Below are positions 1 through 11,253 of a stretch of DNA of 64,000 nt, one piece after another (within the stretch, counting starts at the first letter, position 1; every line of letters begins with the position of its first letter). The notes under the pieces were generated by a model that was given only the letters and a program-made list of their open reading frames with translations, searched no databases and was not told where the DNA came from. This stretch comes from Volucella zonaria. Lineage: Eukaryota > Arthropoda > Insecta > Diptera > Syrphidae. The stretch lies in contig OZ014530.1 of the NCBI GenBank assembly GCA_963966105.1, positions 236,392,826-236,456,825 of the forward strand, written 5' to 3'. Both the position numbers and the translations under genes were made by a program.

Positions 1-1133
1 GTGCTTTTGGGATCAATGACTCTATTCTTCAATGGATTAGAAATTACTTTTCGGAACGTTCAATTCAAGTTGTCTTGGACGGTTTCAAGTCTGATATTCA
101 CAAAATAAATGCTGGTGTGCCCCACGGCTCCGTTGTCTCCGACACTCTTTCTAATTTTCACCAACGATCTCTTGTCTGCCACCTCCTATCCAATATATTC
201 CTTTGCTCATGACAGTACTCTCTGCTTTTCATATTCGTTCCCGGGCTCACGCCCCTGATCTTCGGATGTAGAACGAGAACGGCAGCCTATGTTGAGCTCA
301 TTAAATTCTGATATTAGCAGCATAACCAATTGGGGAACTATCAACCGAGTGGAGTTTAATGCTTCCAAAACTCAATGCTGTCTGCTGTCATTAAAGCGAA
401 ATTCAATTATCCAGCCATTTTCCATGAATGGCACTGGCATTGTCGAAACCGATAAACTTTCCATTCTCGGTATGTACGAGTATGTATCAGTGCCAACTTA
501 CGTTGGAATGACCACATATTCGATGTCGCCAAAAATGCTGCGAAATGTCTAGGTTCCCTCAAGCGATGTAAGAAATATTCTACCCCCTCTGATCGGGCCA
601 CAATATATAAGGCATTTATCCGCCCAAAACTGGAGTACAATGTCCACATCTGGTCAGGTGCTCCTAAAACATCTCTGCACCTGCTAGATAGGATTCAAAA
701 CCGTGCGTAAAACTAATTGGTGATACTAATATCAGTCAATCAATTGACACCCTCGAACACCGACTTAAAGTCTCCTGTCTCACTTTGTTTTATCGCTATT
801 TCCACCACCAGTGCTCCATTGAAATCGCCAATAGCATTCCGCTTATTCAAACTTTCAACCGTAACACCCGTCTCGCTATTAATGCTCATCAGTATACCCT
901 TAAGCCCATTTTCGGACGTAATCTAAAATATCGTGATTCTTTCCTAAGCCGTACAACTCGCTTATGGAATGCCCTGCCGACCTCTGTGTTTCCTGGTCGT
1001 TATAACTTGCAAACATTTAAACACAATGTACATCGGTACCTGTCTTTTCTTCGTCTCTAAATTTTCTTCGCCCGCGCTGTGTACGAACATTTTAAGGGTA
1101 CAAAACCCCTTGAGCGCGCGCAGATTATAAAAC
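1..1133 (+). mobile_element. LINE-A copy A1: 3' part of a Jockey/I-type non-LTR retrotransposon, decayed
   Basis: Shifting + frames show a reverse transcriptase (RT) core and its downstream region. A GVPxGSV box lies near 115-135 and the catalytic FADD box is degraded to FAHD at 202-213. The C-terminal part follows (LDRIQNR near 690, FKxNVHRYLSFL near 1015-1050). Stops and frameshifts break it. The 3' end has a small hairpin (AAGGG at 1094 pairing with CCCTT), then GCGCGC and GATTATAAAA. The same 3' end occurs four more times in the window (13.3, 18.2, 25.9 and 45.2 kb), which defines the family. The element enters from left of the window. Clade assignment to Jockey/I is inference from motif style. 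Confidence 0.85.
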
Positions 1134-1150
1134 CTGAAACTTGGCGAATT

Positions 1151-1710
1151 CACTCAAGCATCCTTCCTAGACATAAAAGGAGCCTTCAACAAGCAAGAGA
1201 GCAGAGGTATAAAATGCGCTTTAATAAATGCTAACGTTAATTATAAATTGCATTTGGAGTATGCTTGCAAGCAGAAACAAAACCTGTTCACAAAGTTATG
1301 TTAACAAATTTATTGTCAAAGCAGTATCCCAGGGTGGAGCTATATTAACACTCGATAAGATCTTAAAGAAATTTAATTAAACTGTAATAAGGGCCACAGC
1401 ATATGCTGATAGTGTAAGAATCACGTCTACAATGGCACTGGACGCCTTTCAGCACCGTGAACACTTGATTTACAGATTAAACAACTGGCTGCCAATAGTG
1501 CGCTATGGCTTAACAAATTTGAGCTACTTCAAGTATTTCAGCATTGAACACACCACAATCATAACCGATCTACATGCAATTTAATAATCACGGATGAAAT
1601 TGCCCTCTCAGTCGGCTCTGTACGATGTTATTTTTCTGATAAGAGACAAATGGCAAATGCAATAACAAGAATAAATTCCTACCGACATAATGTTAGGAAG
1701 TGGTGGGTTC
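1151..1710 (+). mobile_element. Decayed RT fragment of an R1/LOA-type LINE
   Basis: The frame starting near 1151 reads FLDIKGAFNK, which matches the DIxGAFNN motif of R1, Outcast and LOA reverse transcriptases. Further on, shifted frames give a QGGxxxP-like box near 1330 and an AYADSV box near 1400, in the place of YADD. Then comes LNNWxxxxxLWLN around 1475-1515, the usual post-catalytic region. Many indels and stops make it non-functional. It abuts the 3' end of LINE-A copy A1. No termini can be defined. Confidence 0.6.
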
Positions 1711-2299
1711 TTTAACGTTTCTTGAATGTCTCCGTGACCTGGGACACAAGCAGTATCTTCCAATTGAAAGTTTTAGGTGTTTTTAGGGTGGAAAAGCTTA
1801 AGCGAATGGGGACGATATCTGGTAAGGATATCAGACAGCTCTGCCCAAGGATGTCCACCAGATGATATGTGCGTAATACTATCACATATACCTAACCTTT
1901 TTCTGTGCTACTGTTGAATCTATGTAGCCAGAGAAGTTAAAAGTTTTGAAACTGTATATAACCAAGGGGATCCTGTTAGGATTCATAATTCGAGGTCGGG
2001 CTTATCGGCCAGGGTGAGTCATATAAGGAAACGGTTTCCTTACTTGAAATGGGTTTTTTTTTCATATGGTTAAGTAAAATACATATTTGAAAATAAACAT
2101 TAGGCAGTTATGTAATCAGTTACCTGCTCGTATAATGCGTTTTTTAAGAGTGAAATGGTTTAACGTTGTCAGCAGTTTCGACTAATATATTAGGGAGCGG
2201 CAGTACCAATTGAATAGTTTTTTGGGGAAGGTGTTCGGGCGGTGGTGGGGGTGGCAGCTGCACTAGGACTCCTTTTGTGCTGTCGATATCCCCATTTAG
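1711..2299. other. Unassigned spacer
   Basis: No coding frame, RNA gene or clear repeat boundary recognised. It may hold more decayed LINE sequence, since there is weak RT-like reading up to about 1900. A G-rich run sits near 2230-2255. Confidence 0.4.
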
Positions 2300-3491
2300 T
2301 AGCAAACACCGTTTGGACCCGAATACATCGTGCCTATGGCGTGCGTGCGTTTTATGAAAACAACCGATCTGTGATTGCGACGCAAAGAGCTTTTTGGTGA
2401 CGCTTTAACATTCCGCGCAATAATAAGGGCTCCTACTGCGAACACAATTCGGTCCTGGATTCGGCAGTTGGAGGAAACTGGTAGCATACTAAGAATAGAT
2501 ACACATGGCCGACGAAGATCCATCAGAACACCAGAAAATGTGGAGCTAGTGAGAGCAGCACTCAAGCAATCGCCAAAACGTTCTGCTCGAAGGCACGCTA
2601 TTGCATCGGGGGTTACAAACCGCAGTTCGAGGAGGATTCTGCATTTGGATTTGAATTTCCATCTCTTCAAAATAATGATGGTTCAAGAATTGAACCCAGC
2701 AGACTACGCCAACTGTCAAAATCTGTGTGAGGAAATGCTTGCAGCGATCCCTCCTGAGGCAGGATTCTTCAGCAGCGATAAGGCACATTTTCATATATCC
2801 CACATAAGTGGGATTGTGAATAAACAAAATTTTCACTACTGGGCTGAAAACAACCCCCAAATTGTTCACGAAAGACCGCTACATTCCCCTAAACTATTGG
2901 TGGCGTATCACAATTTGGCGTTATTGGGCCGTACTTCTTTGAAGAGGGAGGCGTGACCGTGAATTCCGGGCGTTATGTTTCAATGTTACAAAATTTTCTG
3001 CAGCCTCGACAGGAAGTGGTTGTTGAAGAAGAGCGATTAGGGAATGTTTGGTTCCAACAGGATGGGGCTACAGCCCACACAGCCTGAAATTCTCTAAATG
3101 ATTCCCGGACGTCTAGTGTCTTTGGGAAGTGATATGAGGTGGCCTCCGCGGTCGCCGGATTTAAGCATATGCGACATCTTTCTTTGAGGATATCTTATGA
3201 AAAAAGTGTTTAAACGTCGCCCCCAAAATCTGCAAGAGCTAAGGGAGGGAATTGTTGAAGAAGTGAACGCGATACCCCTCGAAATGTGTCAACTGGCTGT
3301 TCAAAGCTTTGCTCCAGCAATGTATTGCAGCTAATGGCCGCCATCTTAAAGATATTATTTTTAAAAATTAATGCGTATAAAATGGTAAGTTCTACGGATT
3401 TCAAAAATAAAAACATTTGTTTCATATACAACCCTGGTTTTTTTTTATAATTCTTCAAAACTGCTCAACTGGTTCTGCCGCACCTTGTATA
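2300..3491 (+). mobile_element. Mariner-superfamily DNA transposon, 5' end eroded
   Basis: The body codes for a Tc1/mariner-superfamily transposase of the group that carries a DUF4817-type N-terminal helix-turn-helix. The right end reads CTGCCGCACCTTGTATA (3475-3491), close to the TIR usually seen in this group. I could not find a matching left TIR, so the 5' boundary is approximate. Confidence 0.7.
2320..3340 (+). pseudogene. DUF4817-type mariner-superfamily transposase, broken
   Basis: Cut-and-paste transposase. The N-terminal HTH region reads HRAYGVRAFYEN and, after a frameshift near 2420, TANTIRSWIRQLEETGS. The DNA-binding linker RRSIRTPENVELVRAALKQ and RSARRHA follow. The first catalytic Asp is in FFSSDKAHFH (GAT at 2777), the second in WFQQDGATAHTA (GAT at 3061), the third in DLSICDIF (GAC at 3173). 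The order of the three acidic residues fits the family. An in-frame stop near 2395, a frameshift near 2420, another near 2925 and stops after the second Asp show that it is dead. The longest open piece is 2375-2956. Confidence 0.85.
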
Positions 3492-4959
3492 ATGGTCCGC
3501 GGCTTGTTGCTGAGGGCCACAGCAACAACAGGGTTTAATATACCTACATATGTAAGTAGGAGTTTAATCCAGCGTTCTGTAGTAGATGTCCATAATGCAG
3601 CTAAACTTAGGAGATTATATGTGATTATATGCAAACTACGAGTAGCACAAAGCCTCTATTGATTCAAATTGGGATACATGGATAACATTACACGTAGAGG
3701 CTTTTACAAAACTTTTCCAAATTAAATCAATTATCCCGTATTAGTAAAAACTAATCCGCTCTCTTGTTGGTTTATCATTATTATTATTATGTTTTTTTTT
3801 TTGCATTCCCAATTTTGTTTTTCCTTCACTGAAACATAATCCTTATCAATTACAATTATTTCATCAGATACATTTGATGATGCGAAAAAGGCCACCATAA
3901 CCTGTGCGCCTGTTAGATGAAGAGGGATTTTAGTACGTTAACAAAAATTTATTTCACGTGTGCTTGTATGTGATTTGAGAGGAGTGGGATTAGAAACAGG
4001 AATGAGTAGTGATGAGGGAAAGGAAGACCATCTACAAGTAGCATGAGTTACGTTAACAGTATATGTAACACACCCTTTTGCGAGGGGTTTGAGTTAATAA
4101 ATAGCAGACTTTGTACAATAATAATCAAAATCTCAATCATTTGAAGAGCCCATGATAACTTCGAAAGCAGCGTGAAATAAATACCTTTTATTGAATATAC
4201 GAATATGTGGCAGGCAGGCATAACAAAAGGTGAATCCGAACGTGAAACAGTGGTGTATACACCTTGTTTCGGTCTGCATTGGGCATTGGGAGAACACGTG
4301 CTTCGCAGGTACGACTACGCGAATTAAATCCTTTAATTGGAATATCAGTTTGTGTGAAGCGTAAGTTTTATGTTTTGCTGGTATTCGTTTGGTAGTTTTT
4401 TTTTTTTTTTTTGTTTTTTGTGGATTAAGTATCAAATGCACCTTGTATCTTTATGGCTTACTTTTAGATTTTTAATGCCGATATCAAACGAAAGGCTGGA
4501 GGGGTTGTTAGAGTAATGATTAGAATCATTACTGTTTGCGAAGATAGAATGTATGATTTATTTGTTTTGACATTGCTGGTGCTTGAGGGGCGTGAGAATG
4601 ACTTGTTTGATGTTTGGTACTATGTCAAGTGCGTTTTGAGAGTTACATTTTTTTTTTACAATTTAATTTATTGCCCATGTTCGGGTATAAATTACTTTTG
4701 CTTAGGAAACAATGAGTTTAACAGTGAGGTAATTGTAGAAATACTCAGCGTTTTAACACTTCGGTAATTTGATGTTGTTCAAATTGATTTGATTATTTCC
4801 TGTGAAAATTTAAGTATTGTATTATTCCTGAAATACCGTATTGCATAACCAGTGCGAAATACCAATGTTTTAATCTCGATCCAGTGACAATCTCATTTGA
4901 GCTATTAAAACATACGCGGAGCTTAGGTTGTGGAATTTTTCAGCTAGGATATAGAGATA
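3492..4959. other. A+T-rich spacer, no gene recognised
   Basis: Contains poly-T tracts near 3790 and 4397 and scattered short ORFs (4133-4441 minus, 4516-4767 plus) without recognisable domains. I see no splice-site-supported exon and no repeat family match. Confidence 0.4.
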
Positions 4960-6248
4960 TACAGCCTGAATGACTCGAACTGTGACCAACTTCAGGCTGC
5001 TATAATTCCCAAACCGTTCATGACAGTGAGCTCAAATTTTGACACATGACAGATAATTTTATTATTTACAAGCTTTTTAAACGATTTACGTCTCAGTTGT
5101 GTTGAAAAATTTTTATCCGCGATGGAATTTAAACGTGATAGTGTGATTGCTTTATATTTGGCTGGAAAACCACAACTAGCTATCGTTAGAGCCATCCAGC
5201 ACCTCAACGTGAATAAATCATTTGTGTCTCGAACCATAGATCGTTACCGTAATATTGGCAGGGTTGCAAAACGCTATGGAGGTGGTCATAAAAAAACAGT
5301 AACATTAGCGAAATGGTTCGGAAAGTGAAGGCTCCAATTGAGCGAAATCCGCGTCGAAGTGGAAGAAAAATGGCTCGTGAACTCAACATATCGTTGGAAC
5401 GGGTGCAACACATACTGAAAAATGAGCTTGGGCTCAAGCCATTGAAGTTCCAAAAAGCACACGATCTTACACCGCAACAGAAAAAAGTTAGTGTCGAAAG
5501 AACGAAGGAGTTGCTACGCCTGCACGAAAGTGGTGAGTTGCCGAATATGGTTTTTTCCGATGAGTCGCCATTTCTTATCGAGCAATATGTCAGCAAACAA
5601 AATAACCGAGTTTACTTGCCAGAGAGGTCCTTCGTAAATTTACACCTTCGGACGGCCAGCAGCACCGATGGTGATGGTTTGGGCCGCCATAACCGCCGAT
5701 GGTCGCTCTCCGCTCGTATTTTTGGACCGTGGCGTCAAAATTAATGCGATCGTATACCGTGAAACTGTCTTAGAGGCAGTATTGAAGCTTTGGGCAAACA
5801 ATCATTTCGGTTGGAGACCGTAGACATTTCAACAAGACTCGGCACCGTCTCACAAAGCGCGCGTCAACCAAGATTGATTAAAAAAAAATGTTCCACACTT
5901 CATTTCTTCGACATAATGGATTGCAAATTCTCCGAATGCAAATCCGTTGGATTTCTCTGTCTGGGGTATTTTGAAGATGAAGGTTGGTACTAAAGAATAC
6001 CAAAGTTTGGACCACCTCAAACAAGCACTTCGGCGGGAATGGGCCAAAATACCGCAGAGCCACTTGCGTGCAGCGTGCGATGCTCAAGGCCATTATTCGC
6101 GCCAAAGGTGGGCATACTGAAAACTACTGATACACTTTCAAAATTGATGTATTTTCCAACATTTTTTGCTTTGGCACAATTAAATTTATCAAAAAATAAA
6201 AAGATTATAGCATTTTAAAAAGTTGGAGTTCGAGTCATTGACCCTGTA
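4960..6248 (+). mobile_element. maT-type (DD37D) Tc1/mariner-superfamily transposon with TIRs
   Basis: Left end TACAGCCTGAATGACTCGAA (from 4960) and right end, on the other strand, TACAGGGTCAATGACTCGAA (from 6248) form TIRs that share ATGACTCGAACT exactly. The terminal TA on each side is the expected target dinucleotide. The interior encodes a transposase on the + strand. Length of about 1.29 kb is normal for a complete maT/mariner element. Confidence 0.85.
5122..6115 (+). pseudogene. maT-type DD37D transposase, broken
   Basis: Starts at an ATG at 5122 (MEFKRDSVIALYLAGKPQ), an HTH region. After a frameshift near 5310 it continues with RRSGRKMARELNIS and a second HTH. The catalytic residues are Asp in MVFSDESPF (GAT 5559), Asp in TFQQDSAPSHKAR (GAC 5836) and Asp in ANPLDFSVWG (GAT 5950). 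There are 37 residues between the second and third Asp, which is the DD37D spacing of the maT family. It carries frameshifts near 5310, 5640 and 5790 and stops near 5875. The C-terminal part ends with a LKQALRREWAKIP-like helix. Confidence 0.85.
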
Positions 6249-6254
6249 GATCGT

Positions 6255-6908
6255 GGCAGAGGAGTGTTAGGTGAAACAGCGAAATGGCCCATAGCCTCTT
6301 CTGTAGAATTTGGTTGTGGTAAACGCGACATTTTAAAAAGCCCCCAAGGAAAAAGTTTGGCGTCGTCAGAACTGGTGATCTGGCCGGCCAGTTCAAACCG
6401 CCAAAATCGCTTCTAGTGCTCATCAGTTACGGTTGCGGTGGTGCCGTCGGCGTCCTCAAAAAAATGCACTTTTTTAATACAAATGCCCCACCAAAAAATC
6501 TTTTTGAGGGGATGCAATGGTTCCTTGTACATTTCTTGCACCAGATTTAACAGAGCATGGGTGTAAGTTAACCTCACTTGTCGGTCAGCAGGCAGCCATT
6601 GGTGAATGGTTTGCACTTTATAAGGGAACATCTTTAGGTCTTTCACCAAAATTCGACGCAATGAACGTCTGCTGATGTCACAGTTTGCATCGCTATCTAG
6701 TCGATGTTTATGCATTCTTTCGGATGTCCTCGGCCACAGCAGTGATATTGTTTGTCGAACGAGCAAAACGGAGCTGATCACTTCTTGTGACATCTCTAGT
6801 GCACTCAGTTTGCCCGAGACGCTCAGCCAAACGTTTAATTATTCGTCTACATGATACAGGACGACGAAATTCACGCTGCGTTAAAACAACAGACCGGAAA
6901 TTGGTCAA
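6255..6908 (-). pseudogene. Relic of another DUF4817-type mariner-superfamily transposase
   Basis: On the minus strand, pieces read RFARSTNNITAVAEDIRKN, then SRRSLRRILVKDLKMFPYKVQ (second HTH and linker), then EPLHPLK and FFEDADGTTATVTDEH. A jump follows to FELAGQ and LFPWGLFK, near the third catalytic region. The FSDEAHF and WFQQDGA segments that normally lie between are missing, so the catalytic core is deleted. It touches the maT element on one side and the mariner at 6944 on the other. No TIRs were found. Confidence 0.7.
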
Positions 6909-6943
6909 ATAAGCTGCAACAATAATTCAGCGTTCTTCAGGTA

Positions 6944-7812
6944 CTAGATGGAGTGAAAAGTGACCTCCTTGGGAATTAAATTTTTTTTTTTTAAATGTTT
7001 TTTTATATTATTCAACATAGTCCCCTTTTAGTTTGATACACTTATTCCAGCGATTTTCCAACTTCTTGATCCCGTCCGAAAAGTAATTTTCCGGAAGGTC
7101 TGCAAAATACTCCGGTCTGCAAATTTCCTCGCGTGAGCTGAATTTTTTATTGATGAGCCATCTTTTGAGGTTTGGGAAGAGATAATAGTCCGAGGGATTC
7201 CGCATCAGCAAGTCCAAACACCCTTTCGAAGTGCTCTCGCGTTCGTGTTTTTGGTCAGGAGTGAGCATTCGAGGCACCCAGCGGCAGGATAACTTTTTCA
7301 TATGCAGAATATTGCCCAAAATATGGCGTGTGCGCTCAGTACTAATCATTGTGGTATCTGCTCGCTGGCGCAATTTCACTTTCCAGTCAGCCAATACCAT
7401 TTCATATATTTTTTTGACATTGTCCTCTGTAACCGCATCGGAGGGCCTGCGGCTGCGGACTTGATCGATAGTGGAGTTGCGGCCACCACGAAACTCTCGA
7501 AACCAATATTTGACGGTGTAATCTGACGGAGCATTAGCCCTATAATATTTATCCAACTTTTTTTTTGTTTCCTTCGCCGTTTTGCCTCTTAAAAAATAAT
7601 GTTTCATGAGAGAACGCAAATCGTTTTTGTCCATACTCAACATGATGCCAAACACGTCAACAACAATCAGCTGTCAAAACAAAGCTAAAGACAGTACCGC
7701 ACTGAAATCTAGCATGTCTGCCTAAATATGAACGGACTTCAAGGCACCATAACCTTTTTTGCAGTAGCAGCGCATTCTGGCGGTCAAGGAGGTCACTTTT
7801 CACTCCATCTAG
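6944..7812 (-). mobile_element. Internally deleted mariner with perfect TIRs
   Basis: The ends are perfect inverted repeats of about 27 bp: CTAGATGGAGTGAAAAGTGA rightward from 6944 and its complement ending at 7812, extending through CCTCCTTG. A TA lies immediately outside both ends (6942-6943 and 7813-7814), the standard mariner target duplication. At 869 bp it is about 400 bp shorter than a full mariner. The missing part is the middle of the transposase gene, yet the reading frame is kept. Confidence 0.92.
7008..7634 (-). CDS. Truncated mariner transposase, open in one frame (DNA-binding plus C-terminal parts)
   Basis: An uninterrupted 208-codon ORF. I chose the ATG at 7634 (MDKNDLR), which aligns with MEKSEFR of the related mariner at 32972; in-frame alternatives lie at 7643 (ATG) and 7655 (GTG). 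Residues 1-125 hold the paired HTH region (LMKHYFLRGKTAKETKKKL, then YWFREFRGG) and the WVPRMLTPDQK linker before the catalytic domain. The sequence then jumps to NPSDYYLFPNLKRWL, around the third catalytic Asp, and the normal C-terminus (GIKKLENRWNKCIKLKGDYVE). The segments with the first and second catalytic Asp are gone, so it cannot cut DNA. It could still bind the intact TIRs and act as a repressor. That role is inference. Confidence 0.75.
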   Translation of the reverse strand: MDKNDLRSLMKHYFLRGKTAKETKKKLDKYYRANAPSDYTVKYWFREFRGGRNSTIDQVRSRRPSDAVTEDNVKKIYEMVLADWKVKLRQRADTTMISTERTRHILGNILHMKKLSCRWVPRMLTPDQKHERESTSKGCLDLLMRNPSDYYLFPNLKRWLINKKFSSREEICRPEYFADLPENYFSDGIKKLENRWNKCIKLKGDYVE

Positions 7813-7879
7813 TATGTATCGCTCCACTGCTTGTTGTCAAATAATTTTCTATCTATCTACAACATAAATGTCAAAGTAC

Positions 7880-7928
7880 AATTACGCTTGTCAACGGCCT
7901 CGCCACACTGAAAGCATCGGTTCCCACT
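7880..7928 (+). repeat. 5S rRNA-derived SINE-like element, left part with 5' target duplication
   Basis: AATTACGCTTG (7880-7890) is the 5' copy of an 11-bp direct repeat whose partner is at 11450-11460. From 7890 the sequence GTCAACGGCCTCGCCACACT and on to about 7928 matches the first about 40 nt of dipteran 5S rRNA (GCCAACGACCATACCACGCT, then the CATCGGTTC region). The 5S match stops where LINE-B begins and resumes at 11254. The shared last G of the target repeat is also the first G of the 5S part. Confidence 0.8.
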
Positions 7929-7969
7929 CTACTATTCAATTGGTGGGGTCAACACAGCTTAATGTATCG

Positions 7970-10677
7970 ACTCGGGCTTAAGGCGACGGATAGTCCGTCG
8001 TTTCCCAGACAGGGGTCCTATTTGGATCTTCTGCTGTTCGACTCATGAATATAACTGACATGCACTAACCAACAAACTACAAACTGTCTACGCACTTTCG
8101 TGTATGACAGTGACCATTGCAGTCTCAGCACCGAAATAACTGTCCCCAACGAGATTGCGGAATTGGATGAGTTTGTTCAAAGGCATTCCTACAATTATAG
8201 TAGGGTTCGTTGGACACACTTCTTCAGAACACTGACGAGAGCACTCTCTTCGAATTCGCTCTACCCACCGTCCAACAGAAATCTGTCAAACGAGGAGATT
8301 GACAGGTATCTTAGACTAATGGACGAGACAATCAAACGAACAATGGACAAAACGATACCTCGGTATCAACACACTGACGACGAAGACTTATTCCGCAACG
8401 CAACTATTGACGCACTGCACCGACAGAAAAGTAGACTGCTGTCAAGACTAAAAACCTTGTACAGACAGTTTACTGACAGACATAACCCGGAGATCATGTC
8501 ATTGAAGTCGTCGATTAAAAACCTCCAGACATTAATAAAGGAAAATTACTGAAATTCTGTAAGTTTGTATTGGAACAATAAAATTCGGGCTGTAAACACC
8601 AGCAACCCGAATATGTTCCCGCAAATAAATAAAATATTTCGGAGAAATAATCAGAACGACCTTCCATGTCTTAGAATCGCCCGAACGACGAACAGCGAAC
8701 AAATACTTGTAGCAGCAGGCATTGATCCAAGTGAGGCCGTTGATGATGACAACTTCTTTGTGATCGAGGATCCGCAGGAGCAGGTAGAGGCTATAGGAGC
8801 GACTTTCCAGGAAGTGTACAAGGCGAATGTTATCATTGGCCCAAACCACGACCTGGAGAATCGAGTCTTTGTGCACAATTTCTACCTTCGAAATGAAATA
8901 GAGTATTGGCGATTCGAGAGCTCGGGCTTCACCCAGTTTAGTGACGAGAATATGTCAAATAACGTCATCACCAACGACAGGGCACTACCCCCTTTCATTT
9001 CAAAGGAAGAGCTCCAAACGATCTTCGAATCGCTTTGAAGTAAGAAATCAGTGGGAACCGATGAAATACCGTACATCGTGCTTCGACATCTCCCTCTAGA
9101 AGTGGTGAACATTTATACCACCCTGTTTAATAATTCAATGAATAATGCACATTATCCAGCGCATTGGAAAACTGCGGTGGTACATCCCATACCTAAAAGG
9201 GATAAAGATACTTCCAATCCGGCGAATCTCCGCTCGATCAGTCTTCTTCCAAACATCAGTAAGGTTTTCGAGAAGGTAATCAATAGAGTCCTGACTAAGA
9301 GGGTTGAGGACAAACATATAGTTCCGGATAATCAATTCGGTTTCAAGGCGGGGCATGATATCATTCATGCCGCGTCTAAACTGGTTTCTGATATCCAATG
9401 GAACAAAGGCAAGAACCAGTGCACTGGTGCCTGCCTGATTGACTTGGAGAAGGCCTTCGATACCGTATGGTTAGAAGGACTCTTTTTCAAGCTGAACAGG
9501 TTGGGCATTAGTAAACCACTGCTGTATATTCTTTTTAATATGCTCTCCAGTAGACAGTTCATCGTGAAGAATAGCGATGTGACTTCTGCTGGAACATTTA
9601 ACATTAAAAACGGTCTGCAACAGGGTGCGGTAAATTCGCCGATCCTATTCAACATTTACACAAGTGATCTGATAGGTTCACTTCACCATGCCATAGCGTA
9701 CGCAGACGACTTAATTGCGTACAGATCAGGTCCAAAGATTGAGGTCATTAATACACTTTTGCAATGTGACTTCGACAAAATTAAACAATATTGCGATGAC
9801 TGGAAGTTGAAAATCAACTTTCAGAAGTCGGAAACCATTCTGTTTAGGACGCCTTTGTCTGGGGCCTCTAGGGATACCAGAAAGAATTGACGAAAGTTCT
9901 CTATCATCGAACAACATGGACAGCCACTTGCTTGTCGAAATGTAGTCAGATACCTTGGGATCTGCCTAGATCAATATCTGTATTTTAACAAACATATAGA
10001 TGTTGCTCTGGCCAGAGCCAGAGGTGCTTTTGCCCTTACAAAGAGACAGCCAACTCGATGCGAGGGTGAAGGTAATCTGTTACATGGTCCTTATCAGACC
10101 CATGCTTGTATTTGGATGTCCCGTGTGGTTCAACGTGAGAGCAAGTTTATTGGAAAAGATTCGGGTGTTTGAGAGGGCTTGTCTTAGGACTTGTCTTCGC
10201 TTATACAGAACACCAGAGTCTGAGTACATAAAATTCTATCCTAATAAGGTCTTGAACAATACGGCGAACCTGATAAGAGTGGACAATTTCATCATTAAGT
10301 TGACTCGAAGGCACATTGCGAGAGCAATGACCTCATCGAACAACCTGATCTCAGAGGCTTACTACCCCAATTATATGTATCACGAGAGAGCTCGCCTTGA
10401 CGGCTTTATTCCTCCAGAAGCGTTCCTCTATCTAGATAGTAAAGGTCTGATCCAAGACAGATTGGCGGTGCCGCTAATCTTCCACGTCGCTCGAACAGCT
10501 GCGGACAGGCGACTCAACTACGACAGAGAAGTCGCACATGGCAGTGCGGAGCGTCTCCGGTTCAGTAGGGCGGTAGGGAGTCGTGACAAGGGGGATGTTG
10601 CTCAGCAGCACCAGCAATTTTGGTGGCTTAATGAAGGCGAGGATGCTTCGTCATCGAACTCCTCCAGTGATAGGTAG
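7970..10677 (+). pseudogene. LINE-B ORF2: endonuclease (C-terminal half) and reverse transcriptase, broken
   Basis: Pieces in order: endonuclease end with SPSFPRQGSYLDLLLFD near 8008-8047 and YDSDHCSLS near 8101 (the SDH motif of APE-type endonucleases); a linker; the RT domain from about 9050 (SKKSVGTDEIPYIVLR). RT motifs are IPKRDKDTSNPANLRSISLL, QFGFKAGHDIIHA, LIDLEKAFDTVW, NGLQQGAVNSPILFN and the catalytic AYADDLIAY at 9698-9724. The C-terminal part ends at 10677. Stops lie near 8550, 9036 and 9890, and the frame is lost near 10045, where about 16 bp present in copy B2 are missing. The RT core 9051-9890 is open. Function would be target-primed reverse transcription of its own RNA. Confidence 0.88.
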
Positions 10678-10795
10678 CTTCATGTGAAGCAGAGTGGGCC
10701 AGCCTAATTTTTGTTTTTTTTAGCCATGGCCGACTTATATAGTTTTAGGTAGTATTAAGTTAGATTTTAAGAAAAAAAAAAATATAAAAATAAAA

Positions 10796-10925
10796 AAATC
10801 CAAAAAAAAAAAATATATATAAATATATACATATATGTACATGTATAGGTATATATGTATATATGAAGTGTATATGCGTTGTGTATTGTATATATGTGTA
10901 TGAATGTATTATATGTAAGTAGCTT
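10796..10925. repeat. AT-rich microsatellite in the LINE-B 3' UTR
   Basis: Runs of A with imperfect (TA)n, ATATATGTA and TGTATATATG units. The same kind of tract occurs in the 3' UTR of the second LINE-B copy (about 60930-61075 on the other strand), so it belongs to the element and is not a local expansion. Confidence 0.7.
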
Positions 10926-11253
10926 AAGTAGATTAAGATTTATTCTTTAGGTAGTCTGTAAGTTTAATTAATTAATTTAAAAAAAAAGTCCATATACTAA
11001 GTTTTTGATTAAAATTTATTTTCTTAGTTTTAGTTTTAACGTAAATATAAAATTAAATATAGACTGTAAGATTCGTCGAAAGACTTAGTTTAAGAGTTAG
11101 GTTTAACTTAGAGTGCCCGCATGGGGCCAGTATGTTAGAATAAGACTATTTGTAAGTTATTTAAGCTAATTTTTAAGCATTTTTTTGTCTAGCATGTAAG
11201 AGTAAATTAAGAGATCAAATAAAAATGCATTTAAACTGAAAAAAAAAAAAAAA

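Larger units (their letters stand above)
7929..11253 (+). mobile_element. LINE-B copy B1, Jockey-type non-LTR retrotransposon, 5'-truncated
   Basis: Inserted inside the 5S-derived repeat. The 5S stretch ACTGAA..GCATCGGTTC..CACT is present on both sides (7905-7927 and 11253-11276), which is a diverged target duplication of about 20-25 bp. The copy begins within the endonuclease domain, so it is 5'-truncated, as is usual for LINEs. It ends in a long A+T-rich 3' UTR with AATGCATTTAAACTGAA and an A-run at 11238-11253. A second copy is at 60561-63057. Confidence 0.88.
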
